Positions 44,395 to 53,914 of a stretch of 64,000 nucleotides of DNA are shown piece by piece. The translations under genes were made by a program, and so were the position numbers. This stretch comes from Paludibacter sp. (lineage in GTDB: Bacteria; Bacteroidota; Bacteroidia; Bacteroidales; Paludibacteraceae). Within the stretch, counting starts at the first letter, position 1. Each line of letters starts with the position of its first letter. The stretch is taken from NCBI GenBank assembly GCA_031292575.1, contig JARLGX010000001.1:1-64000 (forward strand), read 5' to 3'. The notes beneath the pieces were generated by a model. It worked only from the letters and a program-made list of their open reading frames with translations, made no database searches and had not been told where the DNA came from.

Positions 44395-44441
44395 AAAACA
44401 GGAACCTCCTTTTTTGATATCCAAAAATGGGTTCCTGTTTT
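44395..44441. terminator. terminator between gcvP and the T9SS cassette
   Basis: AAAACAGGAACC (44395-44406) pairs with GGTTCCTGTTTT (44430-44441) around a 23-base loop. It probably ends gcvP and may also stop the minus-strand PorP/SprF operon. Confidence 0.72.
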
Positions 44442-44525
44442 ACTCATTTAACTCAAAATTTTCTTCATAGAACTCAGTTTTCGCAGAATCTTATCAAAGT
44501 TTTCTTGAAACTCATCCAGCATCGA

Positions 44526-45449
44526 TCAGTACCAACAATTATGACATGAAGGTTCTTTAATCAGATTATAAGTGATTATTAATTCATTTGTCCCCATTGA
44601 ACCATGGCTCAAACTTCCAAAATTATAATCGTAGCTGTATGACAAACGAATAGACTCGCTTATGTTGAACCCTATAATTGCTCCAATTTCACTTTCAGTT
44701 CGGTAAAACAGACCTAAATCGAACAAAATAGATTTATCATTAAACCTTGAAAATTGATCTATCTTAAAATAACTGGTCACATTAAATTCGGCCTGATAGA
44801 TATTGGAGTATTGAATTCCACAAACTCCAAATCCCCAATTTATATTATCATCATTATATTTCCTGTACTTGGCATATAAAAAATTTGTATTCGTTTGATA
44901 TTGATGATTTTTAGCCATAATTGAAAATAAATTTTGGCTGGCAGCTCCAATTTTCAACGACTTGTTAGTTACTTCAAATCCAAAATCAGCATTATAATTA
45001 CTTGTAGACAACAAACCCTGATATGCACTTGGATCATTGTAAGAAGATAAAGTTACCTGCGAAATATCGTAACTTAACTTTTGATAATTAACTCCCAATC
45101 CAAAATGTAATTGCCAGTCTTGTTCTAATTTCAATGCATAGGCATATGTAAAATCTATGTTTGTTAATGATGTATATCCAATTTTATCTTGCAAGGCAAT
45201 TAATCCAAGTTGCATATTTAAATTATCAATATAAGTACTTCCCGAAACAAAATAAGTAACCGGGGCTCCCTTAATTCCACTCCATTGATTGCGAGCCGCC
45301 ATGCTAAAAACGGCCTGATATTTATCGTAAACAGTAGCAGGGTTAATGTATTGAGTATTTCCCCAATAATTATCTAACCGGATATTTGATTGGGCAATAC
45401 TAAAAAAAGTTATTGGAATAAATAAAAACAGGAATATAAACTTTTTCAA
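44526..45449 (-). CDS. PorP/SprF family type IX secretion system membrane protein
   Basis: A 307-residue outer-membrane barrel of the PorP/SprF family. It has a signal peptide (about 1-19, ending SIAQ) and the family opening SNIRLDNYWGNTQYINPATVYDKYQAVFSMAARNQWSGIKGAPVTYFVSGST, then barrel strands to the end. PorP and SprF are needed for T9SS secretion or attachment of particular surface proteins, such as SprB. Its start is 15 bases after the 2209-residue cargo gene, so it should be that protein's partner. The paralogue at 52977-53900 has the same length and is very similar throughout. Both end in PxCHNCWY. Confidence 0.9.
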   Translation of the reverse strand: MKKFIFLFLFIPITFFSIAQSNIRLDNYWGNTQYINPATVYDKYQAVFSMAARNQWSGIKGAPVTYFVSGSTYIDNLNMQLGLIALQDKIGYTSLTNIDFTYAYALKLEQDWQLHFGLGVNYQKLSYDISQVTLSSYNDPSAYQGLLSTSNYNADFGFEVTNKSLKIGAASQNLFSIMAKNHQYQTNTNFLYAKYRKYNDDNINWGFGVCGIQYSNIYQAEFNVTSYFKIDQFSRFNDKSILFDLGLFYRTESEIGAIIGFNISESIRLSYSYDYNFGSLSHGSMGTNELIITYNLIKEPSCHNCWY

Positions 45450-45464
45450 AATATTTTTTGCGTT

Positions 45465-48400
45465 TTATCGTATAACCGTCAAGTAGCCTTCTTTTGTCTT
45501 AATCAGATATCCAGACTTATAAAATAATACATAAAAATATGTATCCATTGAAACAGGGTTATTATTATACTTACAATCCCAACCCTGCGTTCCATTATAC
45601 AATAAGATTCCGTTTCTATTGTATATTTTCACGTGCCAACCTCTCATAAAAACATCATTCACTCCATCACCGTTGGGGGTAATCGTATTTGGCACATCAA
45701 CAACCAAAACCTCTGTAACAACCGTACTGTCACATCCATTTACTGTTTTTAAAACATCAGTATATGTTCCAGATTGATCATATACATTCCCATTAATTGA
45801 GTACTTCTCACCCGAAACAAGTAGCACTTTATTGGTGGTATGATATACAGAATCTACTTTTAAGTTCAATATGGCAGTGCTGTCAATTCCATAGGAGTCT
45901 ACCAAGTGAGATGCGTAAATTCCTGTATTAAAATAATTTACTCCATTAAACCAGTAGTTTTCTCCATCACATATCGAAGCATAAGTATTTGAAGTAGAAG
46001 GCGTTTTTATTTTCAGTATTAAGATGGCAGTACTATCACAGCCCGCTGCATTAACAAAATGGATAGGGCTTGTATAAGTGCCTTCTTCGGAATACGATGT
46101 ATTATTCCAAATGAATGGCAATTTAGCAGAACTTACAACTAAATGAGTAGTGGATGAAGATGATTGATTAACATACAAATTTAAAGTGGCTAAACTATCA
46201 CAACCGACTGCATTGACCAAATGAACAGAATGAATTCCGGCCGTTGTGTAATTTTCTCCGTTAAAAATATAAGTCTCGCCCTGACAAATTGTGGCATTAG
46301 TTGTTGAAACTGAAGACTTTTTCACAGTTAAATGTAATGTGGCTGTGCTATCGCAACCTGCCACATTTGTCAAATGTGCAATATAAGTTCCCGCCGAAGT
46401 ATATTGTACTCCATTCATGGTGTATGAATCGCCCTGACATATTGAAGCATTAATGGTCGATACTGAAGGTAGTTTTAACGATAAATTTAAAATGGCAGTA
46501 CTATCACAACCGTATTCATCTTTTAAATGAGCGGTATATGTTCCGGCAAGATTATACAGTTTTCCGCCAAATTTATAGCTATCTCCAAAGCAAATTGCAG
46601 CATTTGTATTTGAAGTTGTTGGTTGTTTTACCCTCAAGTTTAAGATTGCTGTACTATCACATCCGCCTTTATTTACTAACAACGTTGAATAAGTTCCGCT
46701 TGAATTATACGTAGTGCCATTAAAGGTATATGATTCACTTTGACATATCGTTACATTAGTGGTAGAACTTGTTTTTGGTTTTACTTTTAAAACCAGGGTA
46801 GCAACGCTGTCGCAACCAGCTGCATTAGTCAAATGTTTAATATAAGAACCTGTAGCATTATAGGTAACTCCATTAAAAGTATAAGTATCCCCCTGACATA
46901 TCGAAGCATTTGTTGTTGAACTTGTTGGTTGCACCAAGGTTAAATTTAAAGTAATAACACTATCACATCCAAGTACATTAGTCAAATGAACTTTATAAGT
47001 ACCTCCTGATGTATAAGTTGTTCCATTAAAAACATACGGAGTTCCCTGGCAAATAATTTCATTAACCGAAGAAGCAGTTGGAAGATTGACGGTGAGATGT
47101 AATGTTGCAGTGCTATCACAACCAACTTTATTTGTCAAATGAGCTATGTATGTTCCTGTTGAATTATAAGTTACGCTGTTAAAAGTATATGTATCTCCCT
47201 GGCAAATAGATTTGTTAGTAATGGAAGAACTTGGTAATTTAATAGTTAAGTTTAAAGTGACGGTGCTGTCACAGCCTTGCGAGTTCACAAGATGTGCTTT
47301 ATATATGCCAGCCAAACTATAAGCAGTACCATTAAACATATAAGTGGTTCCCTGACAAATTGATTGATTTATTGTTGAAGATGAAGGCAACTTTACTGTC
47401 AATTTCAAAACAGCAGTACTATCACAGCCTGCAGCATTTGTCAGGTGAGTTGTATATGTCCCTGCTGTTTTACAAATTGTTCCGTTGAACATAATTGAGT
47501 CTCCCTGGCATATTGCCTGGTTTCTGGTAGAGGTAGTTGGTAACTTAATTGACAGATTTAATGTTGCAGTACTATCACACCCAGCCACATTGGTCAGGTG
47601 AGCAACATATGATCCAGCGGAATTATAGGTTGTTCCGTTGAAAACATACGACTCACCCTGACATATTGCGGCGTTTGTTACTGAAGTTGTTGGCAATTTA
47701 ATTGTTAATTTCAGAGTTGCAGTGCTATCACACCCAGCTGCATTGTTAAAATGAAAAGAATACGTTCCGGCCGTATTATAAGTCGTTCCACTAAATGTAT
47801 AGGATTCGCCCGGGCATATCGCAGCATTTGTTATAGATGAGGTTGGCAACTTCATTGTCAATTTCAATATGGAAGTACTGTCACATCCAGTAGAATTAAC
47901 TAAATGAGAAGTGTATGTACCAGGTGTAGAATATGTTATTCCACCTAATGTATAAGTCTCACCCGGACAAATTGATGCATTAGTAGTATGAACCGTAGTA
48001 TTGTTTACAGATAATATTAACACATCGGTACTGTCACATCCAAGTTTACCAATTAAATGAGAAGTGTATGTTCCTGAACTAGTATAAACTGTTCCATTAA
48101 ATGTATAAGAACTACCAATACAAACTGAAGCGTTAGTAACGTGATAGCCTGGTAGAATCACCGTCAAATCCAGCTTTGCAATACTATCACAACCTGTTGC
48201 ATTTGTAAAATGTTTACTGTAAACACCTGTTGAACTATATGTTGTTCCATTAAATACGTAAGATTGACCCTGGCAAATATTAACTTTAAGAGTAGAACTT
48301 GTAGGCGAATTAACAGTTATAACTGCATTGCCGGATTGTGCGTTAGGACAACTCTTTGAATCAACCACACTTATAAGCTTATATGTAAATAGTCCTGCCA

Positions 48401-51400
48401 CATTTGTTGGTGCTGAAACAGTAACGCTATTACCCACAGTGGTTGAAATAACTTTATTAACTCCATTAATCTGATAACTAAATGTGTATGGAGCGGTACC
48501 ACCCAAACCTGTAAAAGTAACATTTGGACTTACATCATTTAAGCAAACTGAGGTTGTACCATTAATTGTAGCTGTAGGCAAAGAAATAACCATAACGGTA
48601 GCAGTGCCGGATTGTAAATTTAAACAACTTGTTGAACTGGCATCTTTTACACTCACCAATGAATATACGAAAGTTCCCGAAATTGTGGTTGGGGCTGCCA
48701 CAGTCGCACTATTGCCAACACTTGTCACAACCGGTTGGTTAATACCATTTATTTTATACGTAAAAGTATACGGAGCGGTACCACCGGAACCAGTGAAAGT
48801 TATTATCGGGTTTGCACCATTCTGGCAAACAGTTGCTGTTCCACTTATTACAGCTGTAGGTAAAGGATTGATAGTAACAGAAACCGAACCTGATTGCGGA
48901 TTAGAGCAAGTCGTTGTACTTGCATCTTTTACACTTACCAGGGAATAAATGAACGTTCCTGCCACATTGGTTGGTACTGTGACTGTTACACTATTTCCAA
49001 CAGTTGTTGTTACGGTTTGATTAACTCCATTTATGAGATAATTAAAGGTATACGGAGCAGTACCCCCCGAACCGGTAAAAGTTATAATTGGACTTACATC
49101 ATTTTGACAGACTGTAGATGTTCCAACAATTGTAGCAGAAGGCAAAGGGTTTATAGTAACTGTGGCATTACCATTTTGCAAATTCGAACAACTAACACTA
49201 CTTGCATCTTTGACACTTACCAACGAGTATATGAAAGTTCCGGCAGTATTTGTTGGAACTGCTATGGTTATGCTATTGCCAGCACTGGTCAGAATAGGCT
49301 GAATGATTCCATTTATTTTATACGTAAAAGTATATGGAGCAGTACTGCCAGCACCTGTAAAAGTAATTACCGGGCTTGGATCATTTTGACAAACCGTTGT
49401 TGTTCCGTTAATTATAGCTGTAGGCAATGGATTGATTATAACTGTTGCAATTCCCGATTGTAAATTCGTGCACCCAGTAGTACTTGCATCTTTTACACTT
49501 ACCAACGAATAGGTAAAAGTACCAGAAACAAAGGTTGGTACAGATACAGTAGCACTATTACCAACACTGGTCACAACCGGTTGGTTAACTCCATTTATTT
49601 TATAAGTAAAAGTATACGGAGCGGTGCCACCTGAGCCTGTTAAAGTTATTATTGGATTTGCATCATTTTGACAAACTGTTGTGTTTCCTGCAATTATAGC
49701 TGTGGGTAATGGATTAACGGTAACAGTAGCAGTACCTGCTTGAAAATTTGAGCAACCTGCACTAACTGCATCTTTTACACTAACCAATGAATAAACAAAA
49801 ATACCCTGAGTAGCTGTTGGTACAGCCACTGTAATACTATTGCCAACACTGGTAACAACCGGTTGTGCCACGCCATTAATCGTATAGGTAAACGTATACG
49901 GGGCAGTACCGCCAGAACCTGTAAAAGTAATATTTGGGCTAACATCATTCTGACAAACAGTAGTAGTTCCGTTAATTGTAGCTAAGGCTAATGGCAGGAC
50001 AGTAACAGTTGCTGTTCCCGATTGTATATTTGAACAAGCTGAACTTCCTGAATTTTTAACACTCACTAAAGAATATGCAAAATTTCCAGCAACATTAGTT
50101 GGAACTGATAGCGTAATGCTATTTCCAGGACTGGTTATAATCGGTTGCAAAACACCGTTAATTGTATAATTAAATGTATAGGGAGCTGTGCCACCGGAGC
50201 CAGTTAAAGTTATCAGAGGGCTAACATCATTTTGGCAAACAGTAGCAGTTCCAGTGATTGTAGCTGTAGGCAAAGGATTTACAGTAACAGTAGCAGTACC
50301 TGATTGTGGATTAGAACAACTTAGGCTGCTTGCATCTTTGACACTTACCAATGAATAAATAAAATTTCCGGAAACATTTGTTGGAGCAGCTACAGTGGCA
50401 ATATTGCCTACACTGGTCACGACCGGCTGCATAATACCGTTAATTTTATATGTAAAAGTATATGGAGCAGTTCCACCGGAACCGGTGAAACTAATATTTT
50501 GGCTTGGATCATTTTGACACACAGTAGTTGTGCCACCAATAGTGGCAGTAGGTAACGGAATTATAACAACTGTGGCTATGCCTGATTGTGGATTTAAACA
50601 ACTTGTAGTACTTGCATCCTGAACACTGACCAGCGAATAAACAAAAGTTCCTGAAACATTTGTTGGCGCTGAAACAGTAACACTATTACCTACAGTAGTT
50701 GTAACAAACTGACTGACTCCATTCACTTTGTAACTAAATGTATAAGGAGCAGTGCCATCTGAACCAGTGAAAGTAATTAAGGGGTTTATACTGTTTTGAC
50801 AGACTGTGGTTGTACCAGAAATTGCGGCTGTAGGCAAAGGATTAACTGTCAGGTTTAAAGTGGATGTACTATCGCAACCAGCTTTATTTGTTGTATGATA
50901 ATCATACAGTCCGGGTGAACTATAAGTGTTTCCATTAAAAACGTAGCTACTGCCTTGGCATATAGAAACATTAGTAATATGGGAGGTTGGTTGATTGACA
51001 ATAATTTTTGAAAAGGCTGTATCCCTACATCCAAACCCTGAATATGGAACCAAATCAACATTAACTGTTGTTGAAGACGTTGGTGCAGGAGTTAATGTTA
51101 CTGTTTTTCCGGTTCCAAGGTTTTGGGAATAATCGTTGTTCCACCAAGTGTAAGTTTGATATCCATCGGGTGCAGTCAACGTTAATGAAGGAGTCCCTTC
51201 ACAGTAAGAATAATTACTTACAAGTGAAGAGCAATTGGAACTCACATCAACGTAAGCATAGCCAAAATGGCCGCCTAACGTGCAATCTTCTGCTGTAAAT
51301 TCTAAAGTTACTGTATGCCCTGCATATCCCGAAAGGTTTATGGTAACAGCTGACCATGGTTTGTATAAAACAGGTTTACCTCCAGCCTGAAGTGCACTTG

Positions 51401-52094
51401 TATAAAATCCCGGTAAACCGGATGTTGAAGTATAATCATAACTTGCGCAAGCTATAACATTTGAACTATTATTTGCATCATATACTTTTGCCTGAAATCG
51501 AGGTTGTTCATCCTGAGGATGATTAGGATCCTGAAATACAACCGCATAATAATAAGTTATTGAATAATTTAATGCAGTAGCTGGGATTACGAAAGTACAA
51601 GCCGCTTTTTCAGCCAGCTTATTAGTTGCTTCACTGCCCAATTGAAGAGTATAATTACCTCCAGTAGGGCAAAGGCGTGGAAAATTTCCATATTTATCAA
51701 GTACTGGTATTGAGGCTGCTGAAATTAACTGGATTCTGTTTGCAATGGGTACAGCTACCGGCGTAGTCGGAGTCCAGGTCACATAATTTGTGGTACCATT
51801 TGTCATCGCAGTACCTGTGTAACATAACCAATTTGTAAAATTTCCAAATTCAAAATCCAAATTATCTACACAACCTGTTGCGTTATAATTTGTTTCAGAT
51901 TTTGCTCTTTGAGGATTACTTGCAGCAACCTGAGTTGTTAAGTAGGTAGAAGTAGTGTTAGGATCAATTACATTATTAGGAATCGGGGCCAGATTAGATA
52001 CCTGTACAAGGGGCTTTTGTTTAAAAGTCCAATATGATTGACTGAAAATACTATTGGTTATCAAAAGATAAATTAATAATCTGGTCAGTTTCAT
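45465..52094 (-). CDS. giant T9SS type B sorting-signal repeat protein (putative adhesin)
   Basis: A 2209-residue secreted protein. Signal peptide about 1-18; a lectin/jelly-roll-like N-terminal domain (about 75-295, NCDNLDFEFGNFTNW-type opening and FQDPNHPQDEQPRFQAKVYDAN); one 51-residue unit; nine ~94-residue modules (about 416-1263) each with VCQN and GTAPYTFxYxINGV; seventeen further 51-residue units (about 1263-2130) with a paired ICQG...GCDS; and a C-terminal gliding-motility-type (type B) sorting domain starting TITPNGDGVNDVF. It should be exported by the T9SS and displayed or released. Its partner PorP/SprF gene is directly downstream. Adhesion is inferred from architecture, not shown. 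Confidence 0.9.
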   Translation of the reverse strand: MKLTRLLIYLLITNSIFSQSYWTFKQKPLVQVSNLAPIPNNVIDPNTTSTYLTTQVAASNPQRAKSETNYNATGCVDNLDFEFGNFTNWLCYTGTAMTNGTTNYVTWTPTTPVAVPIANRIQLISAASIPVLDKYGNFPRLCPTGGNYTLQLGSEATNKLAEKAACTFVIPATALNYSITYYYAVVFQDPNHPQDEQPRFQAKVYDANNSSNVIACASYDYTSTSGLPGFYTSALQAGGKPVLYKPWSAVTINLSGYAGHTVTLEFTAEDCTLGGHFGYAYVDVSSNCSSLVSNYSYCEGTPSLTLTAPDGYQTYTWWNNDYSQNLGTGKTVTLTPAPTSSTTVNVDLVPYSGFGCRDTAFSKIIVNQPTSHITNVSICQGSSYVFNGNTYSSPGLYDYHTTNKAGCDSTSTLNLTVNPLPTAAISGTTTVCQNSINPLITFTGSDGTAPYTFSYKVNGVSQFVTTTVGNSVTVSAPTNVSGTFVYSLVSVQDASTTSCLNPQSGIATVVIIPLPTATIGGTTTVCQNDPSQNISFTGSGGTAPYTFTYKINGIMQPVVTSVGNIATVAAPTNVSGNFIYSLVSVKDASSLSCSNPQSGTATVTVNPLPTATITGTATVCQNDVSPLITLTGSGGTAPYTFNYTINGVLQPIITSPGNSITLSVPTNVAGNFAYSLVSVKNSGSSACSNIQSGTATVTVLPLALATINGTTTVCQNDVSPNITFTGSGGTAPYTFTYTINGVAQPVVTSVGNSITVAVPTATQGIFVYSLVSVKDAVSAGCSNFQAGTATVTVNPLPTAIIAGNTTVCQNDANPIITLTGSGGTAPYTFTYKINGVNQPVVTSVGNSATVSVPTFVSGTFTYSLVSVKDASTTGCTNLQSGIATVIINPLPTAIINGTTTVCQNDPSPVITFTGAGSTAPYTFTYKINGIIQPILTSAGNSITIAVPTNTAGTFIYSLVSVKDASSVSCSNLQNGNATVTINPLPSATIVGTSTVCQNDVSPIITFTGSGGTAPYTFNYLINGVNQTVTTTVGNSVTVTVPTNVAGTFIYSLVSVKDASTTTCSNPQSGSVSVTINPLPTAVISGTATVCQNGANPIITFTGSGGTAPYTFTYKINGINQPVVTSVGNSATVAAPTTISGTFVYSLVSVKDASSTSCLNLQSGTATVMVISLPTATINGTTSVCLNDVSPNVTFTGLGGTAPYTFSYQINGVNKVISTTVGNSVTVSAPTNVAGLFTYKLISVVDSKSCPNAQSGNAVITVNSPTSSTLKVNICQGQSYVFNGTTYSSTGVYSKHFTNATGCDSIAKLDLTVILPGYHVTNASVCIGSSYTFNGTVYTSSGTYTSHLIGKLGCDSTDVLILSVNNTTVHTTNASICPGETYTLGGITYSTPGTYTSHLVNSTGCDSTSILKLTMKLPTSSITNAAICPGESYTFSGTTYNTAGTYSFHFNNAAGCDSTATLKLTIKLPTTSVTNAAICQGESYVFNGTTYNSAGSYVAHLTNVAGCDSTATLNLSIKLPTTSTRNQAICQGDSIMFNGTICKTAGTYTTHLTNAAGCDSTAVLKLTVKLPSSSTINQSICQGTTYMFNGTAYSLAGIYKAHLVNSQGCDSTVTLNLTIKLPSSSITNKSICQGDTYTFNSVTYNSTGTYIAHLTNKVGCDSTATLHLTVNLPTASSVNEIICQGTPYVFNGTTYTSGGTYKVHLTNVLGCDSVITLNLTLVQPTSSTTNASICQGDTYTFNGVTYNATGSYIKHLTNAAGCDSVATLVLKVKPKTSSTTNVTICQSESYTFNGTTYNSSGTYSTLLVNKGGCDSTAILNLRVKQPTTSNTNAAICFGDSYKFGGKLYNLAGTYTAHLKDEYGCDSTAILNLSLKLPSVSTINASICQGDSYTMNGVQYTSAGTYIAHLTNVAGCDSTATLHLTVKKSSVSTTNATICQGETYIFNGENYTTAGIHSVHLVNAVGCDSLATLNLYVNQSSSSTTHLVVSSAKLPFIWNNTSYSEEGTYTSPIHFVNAAGCDSTAILILKIKTPSTSNTYASICDGENYWFNGVNYFNTGIYASHLVDSYGIDSTAILNLKVDSVYHTTNKVLLVSGEKYSINGNVYDQSGTYTDVLKTVNGCDSTVVTEVLVVDVPNTITPNGDGVNDVFMRGWHVKIYNRNGILLYNGTQGWDCKYNNNPVSMDTYFYVLFYKSGYLIKTKEGYLTVIR
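45690..48305 (-). repeat. array of 51-residue Cys-pair units in the 2209-residue protein
   Basis: Seventeen consecutive units of about 153 bases, plus one isolated unit before the nine longer modules. Each has the pattern TNxxICQGxxYxFNGxxY and later GCDS, so one Cys near unit position 9 and one near position 37. The third-last unit and the last are divergent; the last three match the last three of the 1005-residue paralogue. Confidence 0.9.
48305..50845 (-). repeat. nine tandem ~282-base modules in the 2209-residue protein
   Basis: Nine copies of about 94 residues, each beginning TATIxGTTTVCQND and containing SGGTAPYTFTYKINGV, VTSVGNSxTVxVPTNVxGTFxYSLVSVKDAS and SGTATVTV. The pattern resembles an Ig-like or PKD-like beta sandwich. 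Absent from the 1005-residue paralogue. Confidence 0.92.
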
Positions 52095-52133
52095 GAGTTC
52101 TTTATATCCAATTCTAAAATGTTAATTTTATCA

Positions 52134-52141
52134 CAAAGATA
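52134..52141 (-). promoter_or_regulatory. -7 promoter element of the 2209-residue protein gene
   Basis: Minus-strand TATCTTTG, 39 bases upstream of the start. The paralogous gene has the same octamer at 57096-57103. Confidence 0.55.
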
Positions 52142-52889
52142 GTAAGAAAAATTTATATACTGAAAATAATTATTTGTATTAATTCGCTCATTTTAAGCTT
52201 ATTTGTGACACTTTTTTTGCAGGAATTTTTTCTTTTTTTTTGGCGTTAATTTATTTTATATCTTATCTTATTTTATATTGGCAAATGCTAAAACTATCAT
52301 TTCAGTCCATAATATTAATCATGAAAACCTAATTCAAATTTATATTTATAAAATAATGTCTTAAACTATATTATTTCTATAAAATTGATTTATAAGCATT
52401 TGTAGCAATTAGTATTACGTTCGTAATATATATTACAAATTTAATCCTAAATAAACTTAAGACTATTTCAATATAAATTACCATCGATTTGTAAATTTTA
52501 TTACGTATAACGATAATAAACTAATCAGTTCTACCAAGATTATAAACAACATTTTTTAATTTAAATATATATTATTACATATTATTTTACAGTATAGAAA
52601 ACAAACACAAATTAAGTTTATTTATAATTTAAATATATTATTTATATATTATTGTATTATTTGATAGTAATTTTCTCTATTTTAATGTGCATTTTTATTT
52701 GTTATGAGTTTTAAAGTTTAATTCAAAAGTCCTACTAAAAACCTGAATATTTTAATATTCACTATTTTCGTAAAATTATACATATTATAAATATGAGAAA
52801 TATATAAATTTAGATACTTGGTTTTATTCCATATTTTTTAAAATATAGCAGTCATATTTTATGTAGTTTTTTCGTAATTAGTGTAGCGC

Positions 52890-52927
52890 AAAAAACCACC
52901 TCAACCTAATCTTGAAATGGTTTTTTT
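52890..52927 (-). terminator. terminator of the second T9SS cassette
   Basis: AAAAAACCA (52890-52898) and TGGTTTTTT (52918-52926); read on the minus strand the hairpin ends in a T-run, just after the PorP/SprF stop. Confidence 0.7.
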
Positions 52928-52976
52928 AAGACTATTTTCAATTAATTGTAAATAGCTCGAATCTGTTTTATGAGAT

Positions 52977-53900
52977 TTAGTACCAACAATTGTGGCACAC
53001 AGGCTCTTTAATTAGATTATAAGTGATTATTAACTCATTCGTACCAATTGAGCCCCTGTTTAAACTACCCACATTGTAATCATAACTATACGATAAGTGA
53101 ATTGATTCGCTTAAATCAAAACCGAGTATCACTCCTATTTCACTTCCTGTCCGAAAAAATAGTCCCAAATCAAATAAATCGGGTTTTTCTTCTAATCCTG
53201 ATTTTTGATTAACCTTAAAATATCCAGTTAAATTAAATTCTGCCTGATACATATTTGAATATTGAATCCCACATACACCAAATCCGATATTAATGGGATC
53301 GTTTGTATATTGTCGATATCTTGAGTACAAAAAATTGGTATTCGTTTGATATTTATGGTCGGTCGAAAAAATTGAGAATAGATTTTGACTTGAAGCTCCG
53401 ATTTTCCAGTATTTATTCGTCACTTCAACACCAAAGTCTGCATTGTAATTATTCGAAGTTGCTAAGTTCTGATATGCCTGAGGGTCATAATCTGACGCCA
53501 AACTGACCTGAGAAATATCGTAACTAAGACTCTGATAATTTACTCCTAATCCGAGATGTAATTGCCATTCTTGCTGCATTTTTATTGCATAAGCATATGT
53601 AAAATCGAGATTAGTAATTGATGTATAACCAATCTTATCCTGCACAGCAATTAGTCCAAGTTGCGTATTCAAATTATCAATATAAGTGCTTCCGGAAGCA
53701 AAATAGGTCATTGGAGCGCCGTTAATTCCTATCCATTGCTTGCGCGCAGCCATACTAAAAACGGCTACATATTTGTCATAAATTGTTGCAGGATTTATAT
53801 AATGAGCATTTCCCCAATAGTTATTCAAGCGGATATTCGATTGAGCAACAATTAGAAAACTTATTAAATTCAAACCAACTATAAAAATGATTTTTTTCAT
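52977..53900 (-). CDS. PorP/SprF family type IX secretion system membrane protein (paralogue)
   Basis: A 307-residue PorP/SprF protein. It has a signal peptide (about 1-19, ending IVAQ), then SNIRLNNYWGNAHYINPATIYDKYVAVFSMAARKQWIGINGAPMTYFASGSTYIDNLNTQLGLIAVQDKIGYTS, and the barrel ends in IKEPVCHNCWY. Length and most positions match the protein at 44526-45449. The start is 14 bases after the 1005-residue cargo gene, so cargo and partner are translated in tandem. The most variable stretch is in the second half (EEKPDLFDLGLFFRTGSEIG region and before it). Confidence 0.9.
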   Translation of the reverse strand: MKKIIFIVGLNLISFLIVAQSNIRLNNYWGNAHYINPATIYDKYVAVFSMAARKQWIGINGAPMTYFASGSTYIDNLNTQLGLIAVQDKIGYTSITNLDFTYAYAIKMQQEWQLHLGLGVNYQSLSYDISQVSLASDYDPQAYQNLATSNNYNADFGVEVTNKYWKIGASSQNLFSIFSTDHKYQTNTNFLYSRYRQYTNDPINIGFGVCGIQYSNMYQAEFNLTGYFKVNQKSGLEEKPDLFDLGLFFRTGSEIGVILGFDLSESIHLSYSYDYNVGSLNRGSIGTNELIITYNLIKEPVCHNCWY

Positions 53901-53914
53901 CTTAAATCTTTGTT

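Larger units (their letters stand above)
52095..52976. other. AT-rich spacer between the two T9SS cassettes
   Basis: About 880 bases with very high A+T and no credible reading frame. At the left end is the promoter of the 2209-residue gene (52134-52141). At 52398-52411 lies a block shared with the upstream region of the other cassette. At the right end is the terminator 52890-52927. Confidence 0.7.

Noticed and set aside
44443-44525. Possible gene remnant between gcvP and the PorP/SprF gene
   Set aside because: Too short to judge; no family similarity and it follows a terminator hairpin.
48484-49463. Plus-strand open frames of 154 and 189 codons opposite the module array
   Set aside because: They are the mirror of the repeated codons of the minus-strand gene; no family match and low-complexity repetitive translation.
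52142-52889. Possible small genes in the AT-rich spacer
   Set aside because: Only short, stop-rich frames with extreme codon bias; no start with a plausible protein.
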